Both the position numbers and the translations under genes were made by a program. The notes beneath the pieces were generated by a model that saw only the letters and a program-made list of their open reading frames with translations, was not told where the DNA came from and did not search any database. Shown piece after piece: positions 49,215-57,238 of a stretch of 64,000 bases of DNA. The stretch lies in NCBI RefSeq assembly GCF_030811215.1, contig NZ_JAUSQM010000001.1, positions 124,001 to 188,000 of the forward strand, in the 5' to 3' direction. How positions within the stretch are numbered: position 1 is the first letter of the stretch; every line of letters begins with the position of its first letter. This DNA is from Nocardioides massiliensis (GTDB lineage Bacteria; Actinomycetota; Actinomycetes; Propionibacteriales; Nocardioidaceae).

Positions 49215-51104
49215 TCAGAGTTCGAGCACGGTTAGGCTCCGGTCGCTGAACAGCGAGCGGACCTGCACCCCGTTGCTGGTTGACCTCCAATGGAGCTCGA
49301 AAGTCTGGTCCACGAGGTTCAATGGATCCACGATCGCCCACCACACCATCGGGAAGTAGTCGGTGGTCGTCGGCTTGATCGTCCACGTATTGCCGGGGAC
49401 CACCGAACCGTTGCGATACAGGGTGAAGCGGCCCTCCACGTTGGCAGCGGACATGGACACGGTCGCCTTGATGAGCACGAGCATTGGCCGCATGCGGGAG
49501 AGCACCTTGACTCGCATCTCTGGCATGAGCGCTTCCGTGAGCCCAGCGTAGACCGGCGACGAGGTCGTAATCACAGAGCGGTGCAGCGTGCGCGGTGTAC
49601 CCGAAAACGCCTGAGGGGTGGCCTGGGGGCTGGGCACGAACCGCGCGCCGCCCTGTCGGACATGGCCGAACACAGAGGCGTAGGAGGATGCCCCCGGTCC
49701 CGTGAAGTCCACCTGGTTGACCGTGAAGGCCACCAGGCCGTCAGAGGCGCGCACGTGAAGGTTTCGCAGCGCCGTGAAGTCAACGACGGCGTCGGGGACT
49801 CGCTCGGCGGCGTACAGCTCATGAACCTTGTCGTCCGGCGTGACAGCCCACAGACGCACGGCACGGTCCTCCTCGTCACCGAAGTTCACCTCTACGACGC
49901 CGCCAATGAGGATCGTTCCGTCCGCCATGTGCGCCGTGTACCAGCCTCCGATGGGGAGGTCTCCAGCGACCTCGATCACGGTCCCTGCGAGGTCGCTGGG
50001 GTGAGCCTTGAAGATCGCAGGCTTCCGGGCGGGCGCTCCGCCCGCACCGTCCTGAATCCAGTAGAGCCACCCATTTCGCTCAGTGAGCCCCACGGCCCGC
50101 CAGATTTGCGCGTCCGGGTCGGGAACGGCGGGCGACTTCCGCACCCAAGCGCCGGACTCCCAGCGCCAGAATCCACACTGGAGGTGATTGTCCCCGGTGT
50201 AGAGCCACAGCCCGGAGGGCAGCGACTTGATGCCGTGAATGTGTCGGATGGTCGGCTGCGGGTCACCTGCGTCAGAGGTGGCGAAGGTTGAATGGACCGT
50301 CCACGTAACGCCGTCATCGGTAGAGGCGTAGACCTTGTTCCCCCCGCCGCCGTAGCGGGCGGCATAGAGCGTTCCACCCGCGTCCTGCGTGAGGCCCTCT
50401 TGAAGGATGCCCACTCCGGGGTCGAGTCCGCTGACCTGAGCCCATGTAGCGCCGGCGTCAGTTGAGCGGTACAGCCTCCCGCCGTTGGAAGAGCACAGCC
50501 ACGCACCTGCTGCGGTGTACCACAAGTGGCCGGGACTGTTGGCGGGGTCAACAACACCGATGGTGGTCCACGTCTTGCCCGAGTCGGTTGAGCGCGCGAT
50601 GGAGGACCCGGCCGCCGAGCCGAGCACGGCGGCGATCATGTTCCCCGACCCCGGCTCAAAGTTGAGGAAGGCGTAGCCCTTGATCGTGTCGACGTGGGCG
50701 AACCCCAGCGGCGGCGCGAACTGGGCCGACGCGGGGGCGGCGGTGCGCGCCACCGGGGCGGCGTCGATGCCTGCCACGATCTCGCCCGTAAGTTCACGTG
50801 CGAACTCGGACTCCTTGTCGCGCGCGACCGACGTCATGATCCCGTCGTTCGTCGCCTGCACAGCCTCGACAGCGGCCTTGTGCGCCTCCGCGGCGCTGGC
50901 TGCGAGCTCGGCCGCCTCCCGCTCGGCGACCGTCTGGGCGCGCACACCCTCAGTGTCGGTGAGCACCTGCACCGCCGAGCTCGCGGCGCCCTCCGCGGCG
51001 TCCTTCGCGGCCAACGCCGCCGGCGTCACGTCCCCGATGTCGCCCTTCTTCCCCGGGTCACCCTGACGGCCGAACACCTGCGTCGCGATGATCTTCCTAG
51101 GCAC
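49215..51104 (-). CDS. Phage tail spike with collagen-like start and sialidase-type Asp-box propeller
   Basis: A 629-residue protein. The N-terminus VPRKIIATQVFGRQGDPGKKGDIGD contains collagen-like GxY triplets, then an Ala-rich coiled coil (about 30-100). A beta-propeller follows (about 125-440) with three Asp-boxes: ARSTDSGKTWT, YRSTDAGATWA and YASTDDGVTWT (S-x-D-x-G-x-T-W). The C-terminal 120 residues (ALMPEMRVKVLSRMRPMLVLIKATVSM..., GRFTLYRNG) look like a jelly-roll head. Asp-boxes are structural, so glycan cleavage is possible and not shown. The GTG at 51104 has GAGGAGGGG upstream and overlaps the preceding stop by 8 nt. Confidence 0.82.
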   Translation of the reverse strand: MPRKIIATQVFGRQGDPGKKGDIGDVTPAALAAKDAAEGAASSAVQVLTDTEGVRAQTVAEREAAELAASAAEAHKAAVEAVQATNDGIMTSVARDKESEFARELTGEIVAGIDAAPVARTAAPASAQFAPPLGFAHVDTIKGYAFLNFEPGSGNMIAAVLGSAAGSSIARSTDSGKTWTTIGVVDPANSPGHLWYTAAGAWLCSSNGGRLYRSTDAGATWAQVSGLDPGVGILQEGLTQDAGGTLYAARYGGGGNKVYASTDDGVTWTVHSTFATSDAGDPQPTIRHIHGIKSLPSGLWLYTGDNHLQCGFWRWESGAWVRKSPAVPDPDAQIWRAVGLTERNGWLYWIQDGAGGAPARKPAIFKAHPSDLAGTVIEVAGDLPIGGWYTAHMADGTILIGGVVEVNFGDEEDRAVRLWAVTPDDKVHELYAAERVPDAVVDFTALRNLHVRASDGLVAFTVNQVDFTGPGASSYASVFGHVRQGGARFVPSPQATPQAFSGTPRTLHRSVITTSSPVYAGLTEALMPEMRVKVLSRMRPMLVLIKATVSMSAANVEGRFTLYRNGSVVPGNTWTIKPTTTDYFPMVWWAIVDPLNLVDQTFELHWRSTSNGVQVRSLFSDRSLTVLEL

Positions 51105-51498
51105 TCTGCGTCCCCTCCTCGTGCACGATGACCACACCAACAGCGAGCACGAACGGCTCACCGTCCTCGGGGTCGACCAACTCGATCTCGATGCCGTACC
51201 GACCCGGCACCACCGGCGCCGCCATCACCGCGGCAGTCACCTCACCCACCAGCCGGCCCGGCTCGAACCGGAACGACCCCTGACCCGCGGACGGGGCGGA
51301 GTGCAACGTCAACACCGGCTCGCCGCCGGTCTGCGGCACCAGGTCCGCCCGCGCCACCCACTCACCAGCCGGATCCTCGGTCGGGTCGAACGGCCGACCC
51401 TCGAGGTACAACCCGACGTGGAACGCCCCGGAGTTCCCCATCCAGAAGTGGATCGGGGTCACCTCGACAACGTCGCCGTAGACCGCCTGGGCCGTCAC
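51097..51498 (-). CDS. Small phage structural protein, unknown
   Basis: A 133-residue protein: YGDVVEVTPIHFWMGNSGAFHVGLYLEGRPFDP, then RFEPGRLVGEVTAAVMAAPVVPGRYGIEIELVDPEDGEPFVLAVGVVIVHEEG. It is beta-rich without signal or membrane segment, and may be a small base-plate or carbohydrate-binding module for the spike gene it overlaps. The GTG at 51498 has GGGAGGCGTGAG upstream. Confidence 0.6.
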   Translation of the reverse strand: MTAQAVYGDVVEVTPIHFWMGNSGAFHVGLYLEGRPFDPTEDPAGEWVARADLVPQTGGEPVLTLHSAPSAGQGSFRFEPGRLVGEVTAAVMAAPVVPGRYGIEIELVDPEDGEPFVLAVGVVIVHEEGTQSA

Positions 51499-51499
51499 C

Positions 51500-51610
51500 T
51501 CACGCCTCCCGTGGGTGGTAGTGCAACCAGGCGCAGCCACCGGCGCACGTCAGGGTCGCGATCACCCAGAGGCCGATCGCGATGACGGACGCGCGGTAGA
51601 TGCGGATCAC
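51500..51610 (-). CDS. 36-residue membrane peptide in the prophage lysis region
   Basis: VIRIYRASVIAIGLWVIATLTCAGGCAWLHYHPREA: one transmembrane helix with a Cys pair. The GTG overlaps the upstream stop as GTGA (51607-51610), and its own stop is 1 bp before the next start, so it is tightly coupled on both sides. It could be a small holin, antiholin or spanin-like peptide (inference). Confidence 0.6.
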   Translation of the reverse strand: MIRIYRASVIAIGLWVIATLTCAGGCAWLHYHPREA

Positions 51611-52005
51611 GACTCGTCCTCCTCACCGGTGATACGCGCCTGCGTGATGGAGTCGGCGCGCAGCTTCCCGGTGTAGATCAGGCCGCGGGTGATCAGGGTG
51701 CCGTCCTGGTGGATCCGGTAGCCACCGATGCGGATGTGCCCGGTCTCGTCAGGTCGGTGGTCGTCCGGGTCCGCGGCGAGCCACGGCACGAAACGCCGCA
51801 GGAACGCCTCGACCTGCGGGAGCGCAGAGACGCGCGCGACCGCTCCGGCGACTGCGAGAACGCCGACGAGCCACGGCAGGGACTCGGGGTCGAGCCCGGT
51901 CGCCTCCACGAGGATCGGGGCCATGACGGCCAGCGCGATGAGTGCCTGGACGATGGTGCGGACGGTGGTGCGCCACGGGCGGGCGACCTGGGTGGGTGTG
52001 CTCAT
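51607..52005 (-). CDS. Phage membrane protein, holin candidate
   Basis: A 132-residue protein with two helices (RTIVQALIALAVMAPILVEA and PWLVGVLAVAGAVARVSALP), then PQVEAFLRRFVPWL and a polar C-terminal half (RIGGYRIHQDGTLITRGLIYTGKL). The two-helix N-part recurs in actinophage lysis cassettes. The position between endolysin and spike supports a holin, but the long soluble tail is unusual. Confidence 0.6.
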   Translation of the reverse strand: MSTPTQVARPWRTTVRTIVQALIALAVMAPILVEATGLDPESLPWLVGVLAVAGAVARVSALPQVEAFLRRFVPWLAADPDDHRPDETGHIRIGGYRIHQDGTLITRGLIYTGKLRADSITQARITGEEDES

Positions 52006-52214
52006 GACTCCTCCTGCGGGGTGAGAGCGGCGGCGAGTTCCGCCTCGAGCTCGGTGATGCGCTGCTGCGCGGCGACGAGCGCGACCGCTGCCAGCCGGGC
52101 CTCGTCCTGGGCGGCGCCCTGGCGTTCGATGGAACGCTCGAGCGCGGCTGCGATGCGGTCGTACTCGGCGCGGGGAACGGTCTGCTCGGGTTCGCCCGTG
52201 GTCTCGTCGGCCAT
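52002..52214 (-). CDS. Small coiled-coil phage protein
   Basis: A 70-residue protein, MADETTGEPEQTVPRAEYDR, then IAAALERSIERQGAAQDEARLAAVALVAAQQRITELEAELAAAL, which is one coiled coil. Start and stop overlap both neighbours by 4 nt. The function is unknown. Confidence 0.65.
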   Translation of the reverse strand: MADETTGEPEQTVPRAEYDRIAAALERSIERQGAAQDEARLAAVALVAAQQRITELEAELAAALTPQEES

Positions 52215-52867
52215 CACTTCACCTCGAGCTTCCGCAGCGCGCGGTACGACGCGGCGCGCGCCTTGGCCCACTTCTGTGCCTTGGCGTCGCGGTTGAGCCA
52301 CCGCTTCGCGTGCCGACGGATCGCGGCGGTGTCGCCGTTCTTCGCCAGGCCGTCGGCGAGTTTGCGCCGCTGCTTGAGCGTCCTGGCATTGAGGAACCGG
52401 GTGACGCCGGGGGTGGGGTCCGGCGGCAGCGACTTGGGGACCGTCACGCGCGGCCCGTCGTCGGGGCCGTTGCTGGCGAGCCCGTTGCGGCCCTGCTCCC
52501 ACGCGCGGACCTGGTTGGCAGCCGACGGGTGCAGGTCGGGGTTGCCGTAGTCGATGGCGTGGATGTGCGGGTCGAACCCTTGCGCCTTGGTGCGGTACCA
52601 GGCGATCAGCCCGGCCTCGCGGAGCGCCTTGACTGCGGCCTGCGGGGTGATGCTGGCTGGCAGGTCGTAGGTGCGGAGGTCGATCACGCCCGCGCGGTCG
52701 TGCGTGCCTGCCGATGCCTTCGCCCCAGCCCCGCCACGGTAGGAGCCCTGGACGATGACGAACTTGTGGCCGAGCCGGCGCTCGGCCGCGCGGAGCTTGG
52801 CGAGGGTGCGGGAGTCGACGTCGAGCGGGCGGCCAGAGGTGTCCCGGCCGAGACTGATGCGCTTCAT
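52214..52867 (-). CDS. Phage endolysin, M15/VanY-like peptidase
   Basis: A 217-residue protein. The zinc-peptidase core is seen in QGSYRGGAGAKASAGTHDRAGVIDLRTYDL (His and Asp ligands, H-D-x-A-G-V-x-D) and GFDPHIHAIDYGNPDLHPSA (HxH). This is the D-Ala-D-Ala peptidase-like fold common in actinophage lysins. A basic C-terminal region (about 155-217, KQRRKLADGLAKNGDTAAIRRHAKRWLNRDAKAQKWAKARAASYRALRKL) may bind the wall. It has no signal peptide, so a holin is needed. The start at 52867 overlaps the upstream stop. Confidence 0.82.
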   Translation of the reverse strand: MKRISLGRDTSGRPLDVDSRTLAKLRAAERRLGHKFVIVQGSYRGGAGAKASAGTHDRAGVIDLRTYDLPASITPQAAVKALREAGLIAWYRTKAQGFDPHIHAIDYGNPDLHPSAANQVRAWEQGRNGLASNGPDDGPRVTVPKSLPPDPTPGVTRFLNARTLKQRRKLADGLAKNGDTAAIRRHAKRWLNRDAKAQKWAKARAASYRALRKLEVK

Positions 52868-53022
52868 CGCTCGCCCCACTCCTTCGCCCACTGCCGCTTC
52901 TCGATCGCCCGCGCCTGGTGACGCTCTCGCGGTCCGGGCTTCATGTGGAGCGCAGTGCCGCGCGCGCAGTGATCGCAGCAGCCGTGCCACTTGGTGGCTT
53001 TCTTGCGGAGCATGTTGGCCAT
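52864..53022 (-). CDS. 52-residue phage protein with CCDHC zinc-finger-like motif
   Basis: MANMLRKKATKWHGCCDHCA, then RGTALHMKPGPRERHQARAIEKRQWAKEWGER. The Cys/His cluster plus many basic residues suggests a small zinc-dependent nucleic-acid binder. The ATG overlaps the previous stop (TAATG) and its stop overlaps the endolysin start (ATGA). It is too short for most gene callers. Confidence 0.65.
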   Translation of the reverse strand: MANMLRKKATKWHGCCDHCARGTALHMKPGPRERHQARAIEKRQWAKEWGER

Positions 53023-53264
53023 TAGTCGTCGCCTCTCTCGTCGTGAAGCAGCTCGATGGGTGGCGCGGCCCAGGTGCCAGCGACGACGACGTGGCCGCAG
53101 TCGCGACAGGCGGTGGGTGCGGCGTATCCGGTGACGCGGCTTTCACGGTCAAGCACGACGGCTTGGACGGTGAACCACGCGCCGTCGCACTCGGGGCAGG
53201 TGAGGCCGTCGTAGGACACGGAGCCCGCGCCTCCGCTGCTGGTGAATTCGATGACGTTGGCCAC
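53022..53264 (-). CDS. Phage zinc-ribbon protein
   Basis: An 80-residue protein, VANVIEFTSSGGAGSVSYDG, then LTCPECDGAWFTVQAVVLDR and PTACRDCGHVV: paired CxxC motifs (about 23-26 and 53-56) form a zinc ribbon. The GTG has CAGGAGG 5 nt upstream. The role is unknown. Confidence 0.7.
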   Translation of the reverse strand: MANVIEFTSSGGAGSVSYDGLTCPECDGAWFTVQAVVLDRESRVTGYAAPTACRDCGHVVVAGTWAAPPIELLHDERGDD

Positions 53265-53344
53265 GGTTGCCTCCTGGCAAGGGTGAGCGGCCCACGTGAT
53301 GGCGCGGGCGAGACGGATGCGGGTACGGGCGGCGAGGCGGTGGG

Positions 53345-53647
53345 TCAGGGCGCGGAGTAGCGCTTGCGGAGTCGGTGGAGCATCTCGATCAGCGCGGCCC
53401 ACACGCCCACGCAGACGAGAGCCATCCCGCCGATGCGGATGGCGTTGCGCCCCCAGTAGTCCGACCCGAGCAGGAAATACAGGCACCCGACGGTGACCAT
53501 GAGACCTACGCCGAGCGCCTTGACGAACAGCGCCCGCCCGGTGCGCGAGCGCCAGAACGGCGCCGACACGATGTAGATCACCGGGTACGCGACCGCCGCG
53601 GGCCAGGTGATGAAGAACAGCGCCTGGTAGATGCCATCCGCGGTCAT
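53345..53647 (-). CDS. Phage membrane protein, three helices
   Basis: A 100-residue protein with hydrophobic segments YQALFFITWPAAVAYPVIYIV, ALGVGLMVTVGCLYFLL and IGGMALVCVGVWAALIEML. It resembles the small multi-helix proteins beside holins in actinophages. Its start overlaps nothing upstream except the next gene's stop (ATGA). Confidence 0.65.
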   Translation of the reverse strand: MTADGIYQALFFITWPAAVAYPVIYIVSAPFWRSRTGRALFVKALGVGLMVTVGCLYFLLGSDYWGRNAIRIGGMALVCVGVWAALIEMLHRLRKRYSAP

Positions 53648-53832
53648 CGACCCTCCCAAAGCATCTCGACGGTCTCGGCCCAGTGGTTGCGGCGCTTGCG
53701 TCGCTCGAGGGAAGGCACCACGCGGTTGGCGCGCCGCTCGAGGTCGGCCAGCTTCTCCTCGGCCTGCTTGATGCGCTGGTCGACCTCGCCCTCCTCCTGC
53801 GTCCGCCCGAGAATCCGCCGCCAGAGGGTCAT
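53644..53832 (-). CDS. 62-residue phage coiled-coil protein
   Basis: MTLWRRILGRTQEEGEVDQR, then IKQAEEKLADLERRANRVVPSLERRKRRNHWAETVEMLWEGR: a short charged coiled coil. It overlaps both neighbours by 4 nt. Unknown function. Confidence 0.6.
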   Translation of the reverse strand: MTLWRRILGRTQEEGEVDQRIKQAEEKLADLERRANRVVPSLERRKRRNHWAETVEMLWEGR

Positions 53833-54086
53833 CGCCTCTTCCCCCTGCCGCTGCCAGGGTCGGGGAGCTGCTCGATGACCTTGTGTGCGACCTCGGCGCC
53901 GACGGTGGTTCGCTCGGCGACACCGAGGGCGGAGAGCAGCATCTCCTCGAGCTTCTCGACGCGCTTCTCGGCGCGCTTGAGCCGGGTGTGCCACACGAGC
54001 TTGTCGGTGATCACCAGCAGCGCGATCACCGCGAGCACCGCCGGCGTGGACAGTTGGGCCACCGAGGAGATGCCTGCCCACTCCAT
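53829..54086 (-). CDS. Holin-like single-pass membrane protein
   Basis: An 85-residue protein: one helix (STPAVLAVIALLVITDKLVW, about 13-32) followed by a coiled coil (RLKRAEKRVEKLEEMLLSALG) and a basic end (GSGRGKRR). This layout is common in phage holins or lysis regulators. It is coupled to its neighbours. Confidence 0.6.
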   Translation of the reverse strand: MEWAGISSVAQLSTPAVLAVIALLVITDKLVWHTRLKRAEKRVEKLEEMLLSALGVAERTTVGAEVAHKVIEQLPDPGSGRGKRR

Positions 54087-54292
54087 CAGCCCTCCGCCTG
54101 GTGCTGGGCCTGCTCCTGCGCCGCGATCAGCATGTCCCGCTCGGCGAGGAGCTGGTCGCGCTCGGCGGTCACCGCGGTGAGCTGGGTACGGAGCATCGCC
54201 AGCCCCACAGCCTGCTGAGCGACCTGCTGGGCGAGGTCGTTGACGACCGCCTGGGGGTCGACCTGCGTGGGCTCGGGCTGCTGCTGGGTCAC
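54086..54292 (-). CDS. 68-residue coiled-coil phage protein
   Basis: MTQQQPEPTQVDPQAVVNDL, then AQQVAQQAVGLAMLRTQLTAVTAERDQLLAERDMLIAAQEQ: Gln-rich N-terminus and one coiled coil. It follows the tail fibre gene with 4-nt overlap. Confidence 0.65.
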   Translation of the reverse strand: MTQQQPEPTQVDPQAVVNDLAQQVAQQAVGLAMLRTQLTAVTAERDQLLAERDMLIAAQEQAQHQAEG

Positions 54293-57237
54293 GATGCCTC
54301 CAGGGCTTCGACTCGGGTGATCAGGTCACGCACGAACGGAATCCACGCCACGCCGATGCGGTCGTACAACACGCTGCGCGGGGTGCCTTCGCGGTTGTCG
54401 TAGTCGACGAACAGCGTGGCGCCGGCGTCGTACACTTCCTCGGCGATCAGCCCAGGCCAGCGGCGAAGTGGCTCGAACACTTCGATGGCCGAGCCGTCTC
54501 CCGCGCAGTCACTGGGGTCGTCCGGTCCGCCCCCGAAATACGCGGCCAGGGCTTCTGCCGGCGCTCGGTCGAACCACGTCTGTACGTCCAGGTCGAGCAG
54601 CGCCTGGAGTTGGTCGTTCCGTGCCGGCTCGATGGCGACCTTGATGGCCCGGCGGGACTCGGTGTTGGCGAACACGGCAGATGACGCGTCGGTGTTGATG
54701 CGGACGTTCGGGGACCCACCTGAAGCGAAGTTGGTCGTCCGAGGAGATCGGAGATACCCGCCAGCGGTATCGATCGCGAACCCGTTAGACCCCTGCACCT
54801 TGAGCACACCCGCGAGGACATCGAGGTTGCCCTGCACGAGAGCGGGCGCGTTGATCTGAACACGACCACTCTGCTCAATGTCGATGGACGACGAGCCGGA
54901 CGCGAGCCGGATGCCGACGCTGCTGCCGACGACCGCACCCGACGTCCCATAGGTGCTGTTCGAGAAGACCAAACTGCCGGCCGAGAGGGCTGCGGAAGCT
55001 CCGCCCGAGGCGCTCGTGAAAGTGCCGAGGCCGGTGTTGCCGTTAACCTCGAAGCGCAGGTTGCCGAAGGCGTCCCATGCCCGCAGCGTGTTGGTCCAGC
55101 CGTCGAGTTTGATGCCCCGGTTGGCCTGGCTCATCGTCTGGATCTTCGGGCCGGTGATCGTCTCCGCAGTCAGGTCGACCGCCCGCAGCGCACCGATCCA
55201 GGCGTCGTTGGCCAGCAGCGCCGCGGTGGTCAGGTAGTTCGTCGCGAGGTTGCCGGTCTGGATCTCGTTCGGCCCGATCATCGTCCCGGTGATCTTCGCC
55301 CGCGCCGTGCCGGCGACCCACCCCGACGGGATAGCTGCACCCACCGCGTTGATCGCGATCGTCGCGAAGTAGTACGTCACCCCAGACGCGAGCGGCAGCC
55401 CGTCGGGGCGCTTCGTCGCGAAGAACGTCCCGGTCTGGGTCTCACCGATCAGCGTCGCCGGGTTCCCCGGGGTCGGGGCGGGTGCGGACGCCGACGTCGC
55501 GAGGTGGATCTCGAACATGATCGGACCGCGGTACCCCGGACCCGGGTCGATCCCCGGGACCGTCACGAGAGCGGCCTCGATGGACGCCTCCACAGTCGGC
55601 AGTGGGGAGTACGGCGGCGGTGACGTGTCCCCGGTCTCCGGTGCCTCCGTCGGCGGCGGCTCCGGGGTCTCCTCGGGGATCTCGATGATCGGCGCACCAG
55701 GTGCCGGCAGGTCACCGCGGAAGATCGCCAGCACCCGCTCCGCATCGCTCATGGGTGGCTGGCCCATCGTCAGCGTCGCCGTCACCCCGTCCGGGGCAGC
55801 TGAGGCGGTCACGGTGGTGATCTGCAGAACCTCGCCGGTGACGTCGACGTGCGCGAGGTAACCGGGCCGGATCTCCCACGGCTCCACCTCGAGACCCGTG
55901 ACCCGGTCGAACACCAGCCGCGACACCTCCGCGGTCGCCGATCGGGCACGTGCGCGGAGCCGCTCGAGCTCGTCACGACCGGCCTCGTATGCCTCCTCCT
56001 CGGTGGCGTCGTCGCCGGGGACGGTGATCGGATCAGCGACCCGGACCCGCGCGCCCTCGTCAGCAGAGGGGTCGTCGATGGTGACCTGCAGGCGGTGCAG
56101 CCCGCCGTCCTGACGCCAGAACACCGTGATGCGGGAGGGCGGGGTGTCGCTGGACCCGGGCCAGGCGAGGTCGTCGAGGTCGTCGATCAGGTCGTACCGC
56201 GGCTCGTTGGTCGGCCAGGCGCGCCAGGAGAACCGGCCGCCGGCGTCGTAGGACCACAGCATGTTGGTGTCGGCGTCGCGGAGCCGCTGGAGGAGCTGGT
56301 CGATGCGGATCCCGGTCGGCCAGGCGGCGTCCTCGATCGGGATGCTGGAGTCCTCGACGATCGCGAGCGCCGGGTCGATGGGTCCGAGGAGTCCGCGGCC
56401 GAGGAGGTCGTCGATGATCTGCGCCGACGTCACGACCGGGGTGGCGGTGACGGGAGTGCCGTACCGGTCGACGCGGGACCCGGCGACGGTCAGGCCGGTG
56501 ATCTGGACCAGGGCGTTGCCGGTGAGGACGTTCGTGGCGCCGCCGGTGCGGACCAGGGAGATCCGGACGACGTCAGCGTTGGCACCGAGCTCGGGCGGGC
56601 CGTAGCTGTAGGTCGTGGGGCCGGTGGCGAGGGGCTGGTCGATGGTGGTCAGCACGGTGTTCCCCGCAAGGCCCTGCACCCGGAGCGCGAACCCCGGCTC
56701 CGGGGTGACCGGGCCGGTGGCGGTGAACGTCACCGACCCGACGTTCTGCGCCGCGTGCTGCAGCAGCCGGTACTCCATGCCCGCGGCGGCGCCGGTGCCG
56801 AGCACGTAGCCCTGAGGGTGGGCGAGCTGCCAGCCGTCTTCGACCTGGTCGACGCGGGCGGACTGCACCGACGCAGCGGACCGTTGCCACGACCCTAGGT
56901 CGGCGTCGCTGTAGACGAGCGCCTCGACAGCGTCCGCGGCGAGCGCCATGGTGCCGACGAGCTCGGACTCGAACCGTTCCCCTTCGCCGTCGGAGCGGGC
57001 GTCGGGGAGCCCGAAGAACCCCTCCCACACCGGCTCACCGCGCGTCGAGGTGACGTACATGCGCGAGGAGTCGCCGAGGGTGGGGAACGTGTCGAGCGGC
57101 AAGGTGATCGTGACGCGGCCGGTCGCGCACCCGCCGACGGCCTCCCACGTCAGCGACGGCGACCCTTGGACGTGGTCGGTGACGTCGAGGTCGACGGTGC
57201 CGTCGACGACCCGGTACGACAGCCCACCGTGGCCCAT
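54289..57237 (-). CDS. Phage tail fibre / tail-associated protein with S74-like chaperone end
   Basis: A 982-residue protein. The N-terminal half (about 1-470) resembles a phage tail hub (MGHGGLSYRVVDGTVDLDVTDHVQGSPSLTWEAV...). A Pro/Glu-rich linker follows (EIPEETPEPPPTEAPETGDTSPPP), then a fibronectin-like segment, a Gly/Ser-rich fibre (about 700-860) and the terminal ESRRAIKVAIEPARNDQLQALLDLDVQTWF...GLIAEEVYDAG, which resembles the intramolecular chaperone (peptidase S74) that trimerises and then cleaves itself. The catalytic Ser/Lys pair would be in ESRRAIK. The ATG at 57237 sits at the previous stop. Confidence 0.8.
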   Translation of the reverse strand: MGHGGLSYRVVDGTVDLDVTDHVQGSPSLTWEAVGGCATGRVTITLPLDTFPTLGDSSRMYVTSTRGEPVWEGFFGLPDARSDGEGERFESELVGTMALAADAVEALVYSDADLGSWQRSAASVQSARVDQVEDGWQLAHPQGYVLGTGAAAGMEYRLLQHAAQNVGSVTFTATGPVTPEPGFALRVQGLAGNTVLTTIDQPLATGPTTYSYGPPELGANADVVRISLVRTGGATNVLTGNALVQITGLTVAGSRVDRYGTPVTATPVVTSAQIIDDLLGRGLLGPIDPALAIVEDSSIPIEDAAWPTGIRIDQLLQRLRDADTNMLWSYDAGGRFSWRAWPTNEPRYDLIDDLDDLAWPGSSDTPPSRITVFWRQDGGLHRLQVTIDDPSADEGARVRVADPITVPGDDATEEEAYEAGRDELERLRARARSATAEVSRLVFDRVTGLEVEPWEIRPGYLAHVDVTGEVLQITTVTASAAPDGVTATLTMGQPPMSDAERVLAIFRGDLPAPGAPIIEIPEETPEPPPTEAPETGDTSPPPYSPLPTVEASIEAALVTVPGIDPGPGYRGPIMFEIHLATSASAPAPTPGNPATLIGETQTGTFFATKRPDGLPLASGVTYYFATIAINAVGAAIPSGWVAGTARAKITGTMIGPNEIQTGNLATNYLTTAALLANDAWIGALRAVDLTAETITGPKIQTMSQANRGIKLDGWTNTLRAWDAFGNLRFEVNGNTGLGTFTSASGGASAALSAGSLVFSNSTYGTSGAVVGSSVGIRLASGSSSIDIEQSGRVQINAPALVQGNLDVLAGVLKVQGSNGFAIDTAGGYLRSPRTTNFASGGSPNVRINTDASSAVFANTESRRAIKVAIEPARNDQLQALLDLDVQTWFDRAPAEALAAYFGGGPDDPSDCAGDGSAIEVFEPLRRWPGLIAEEVYDAGATLFVDYDNREGTPRSVLYDRIGVAWIPFVRDLITRVEALEAS

Positions 57238-57238
57238 C

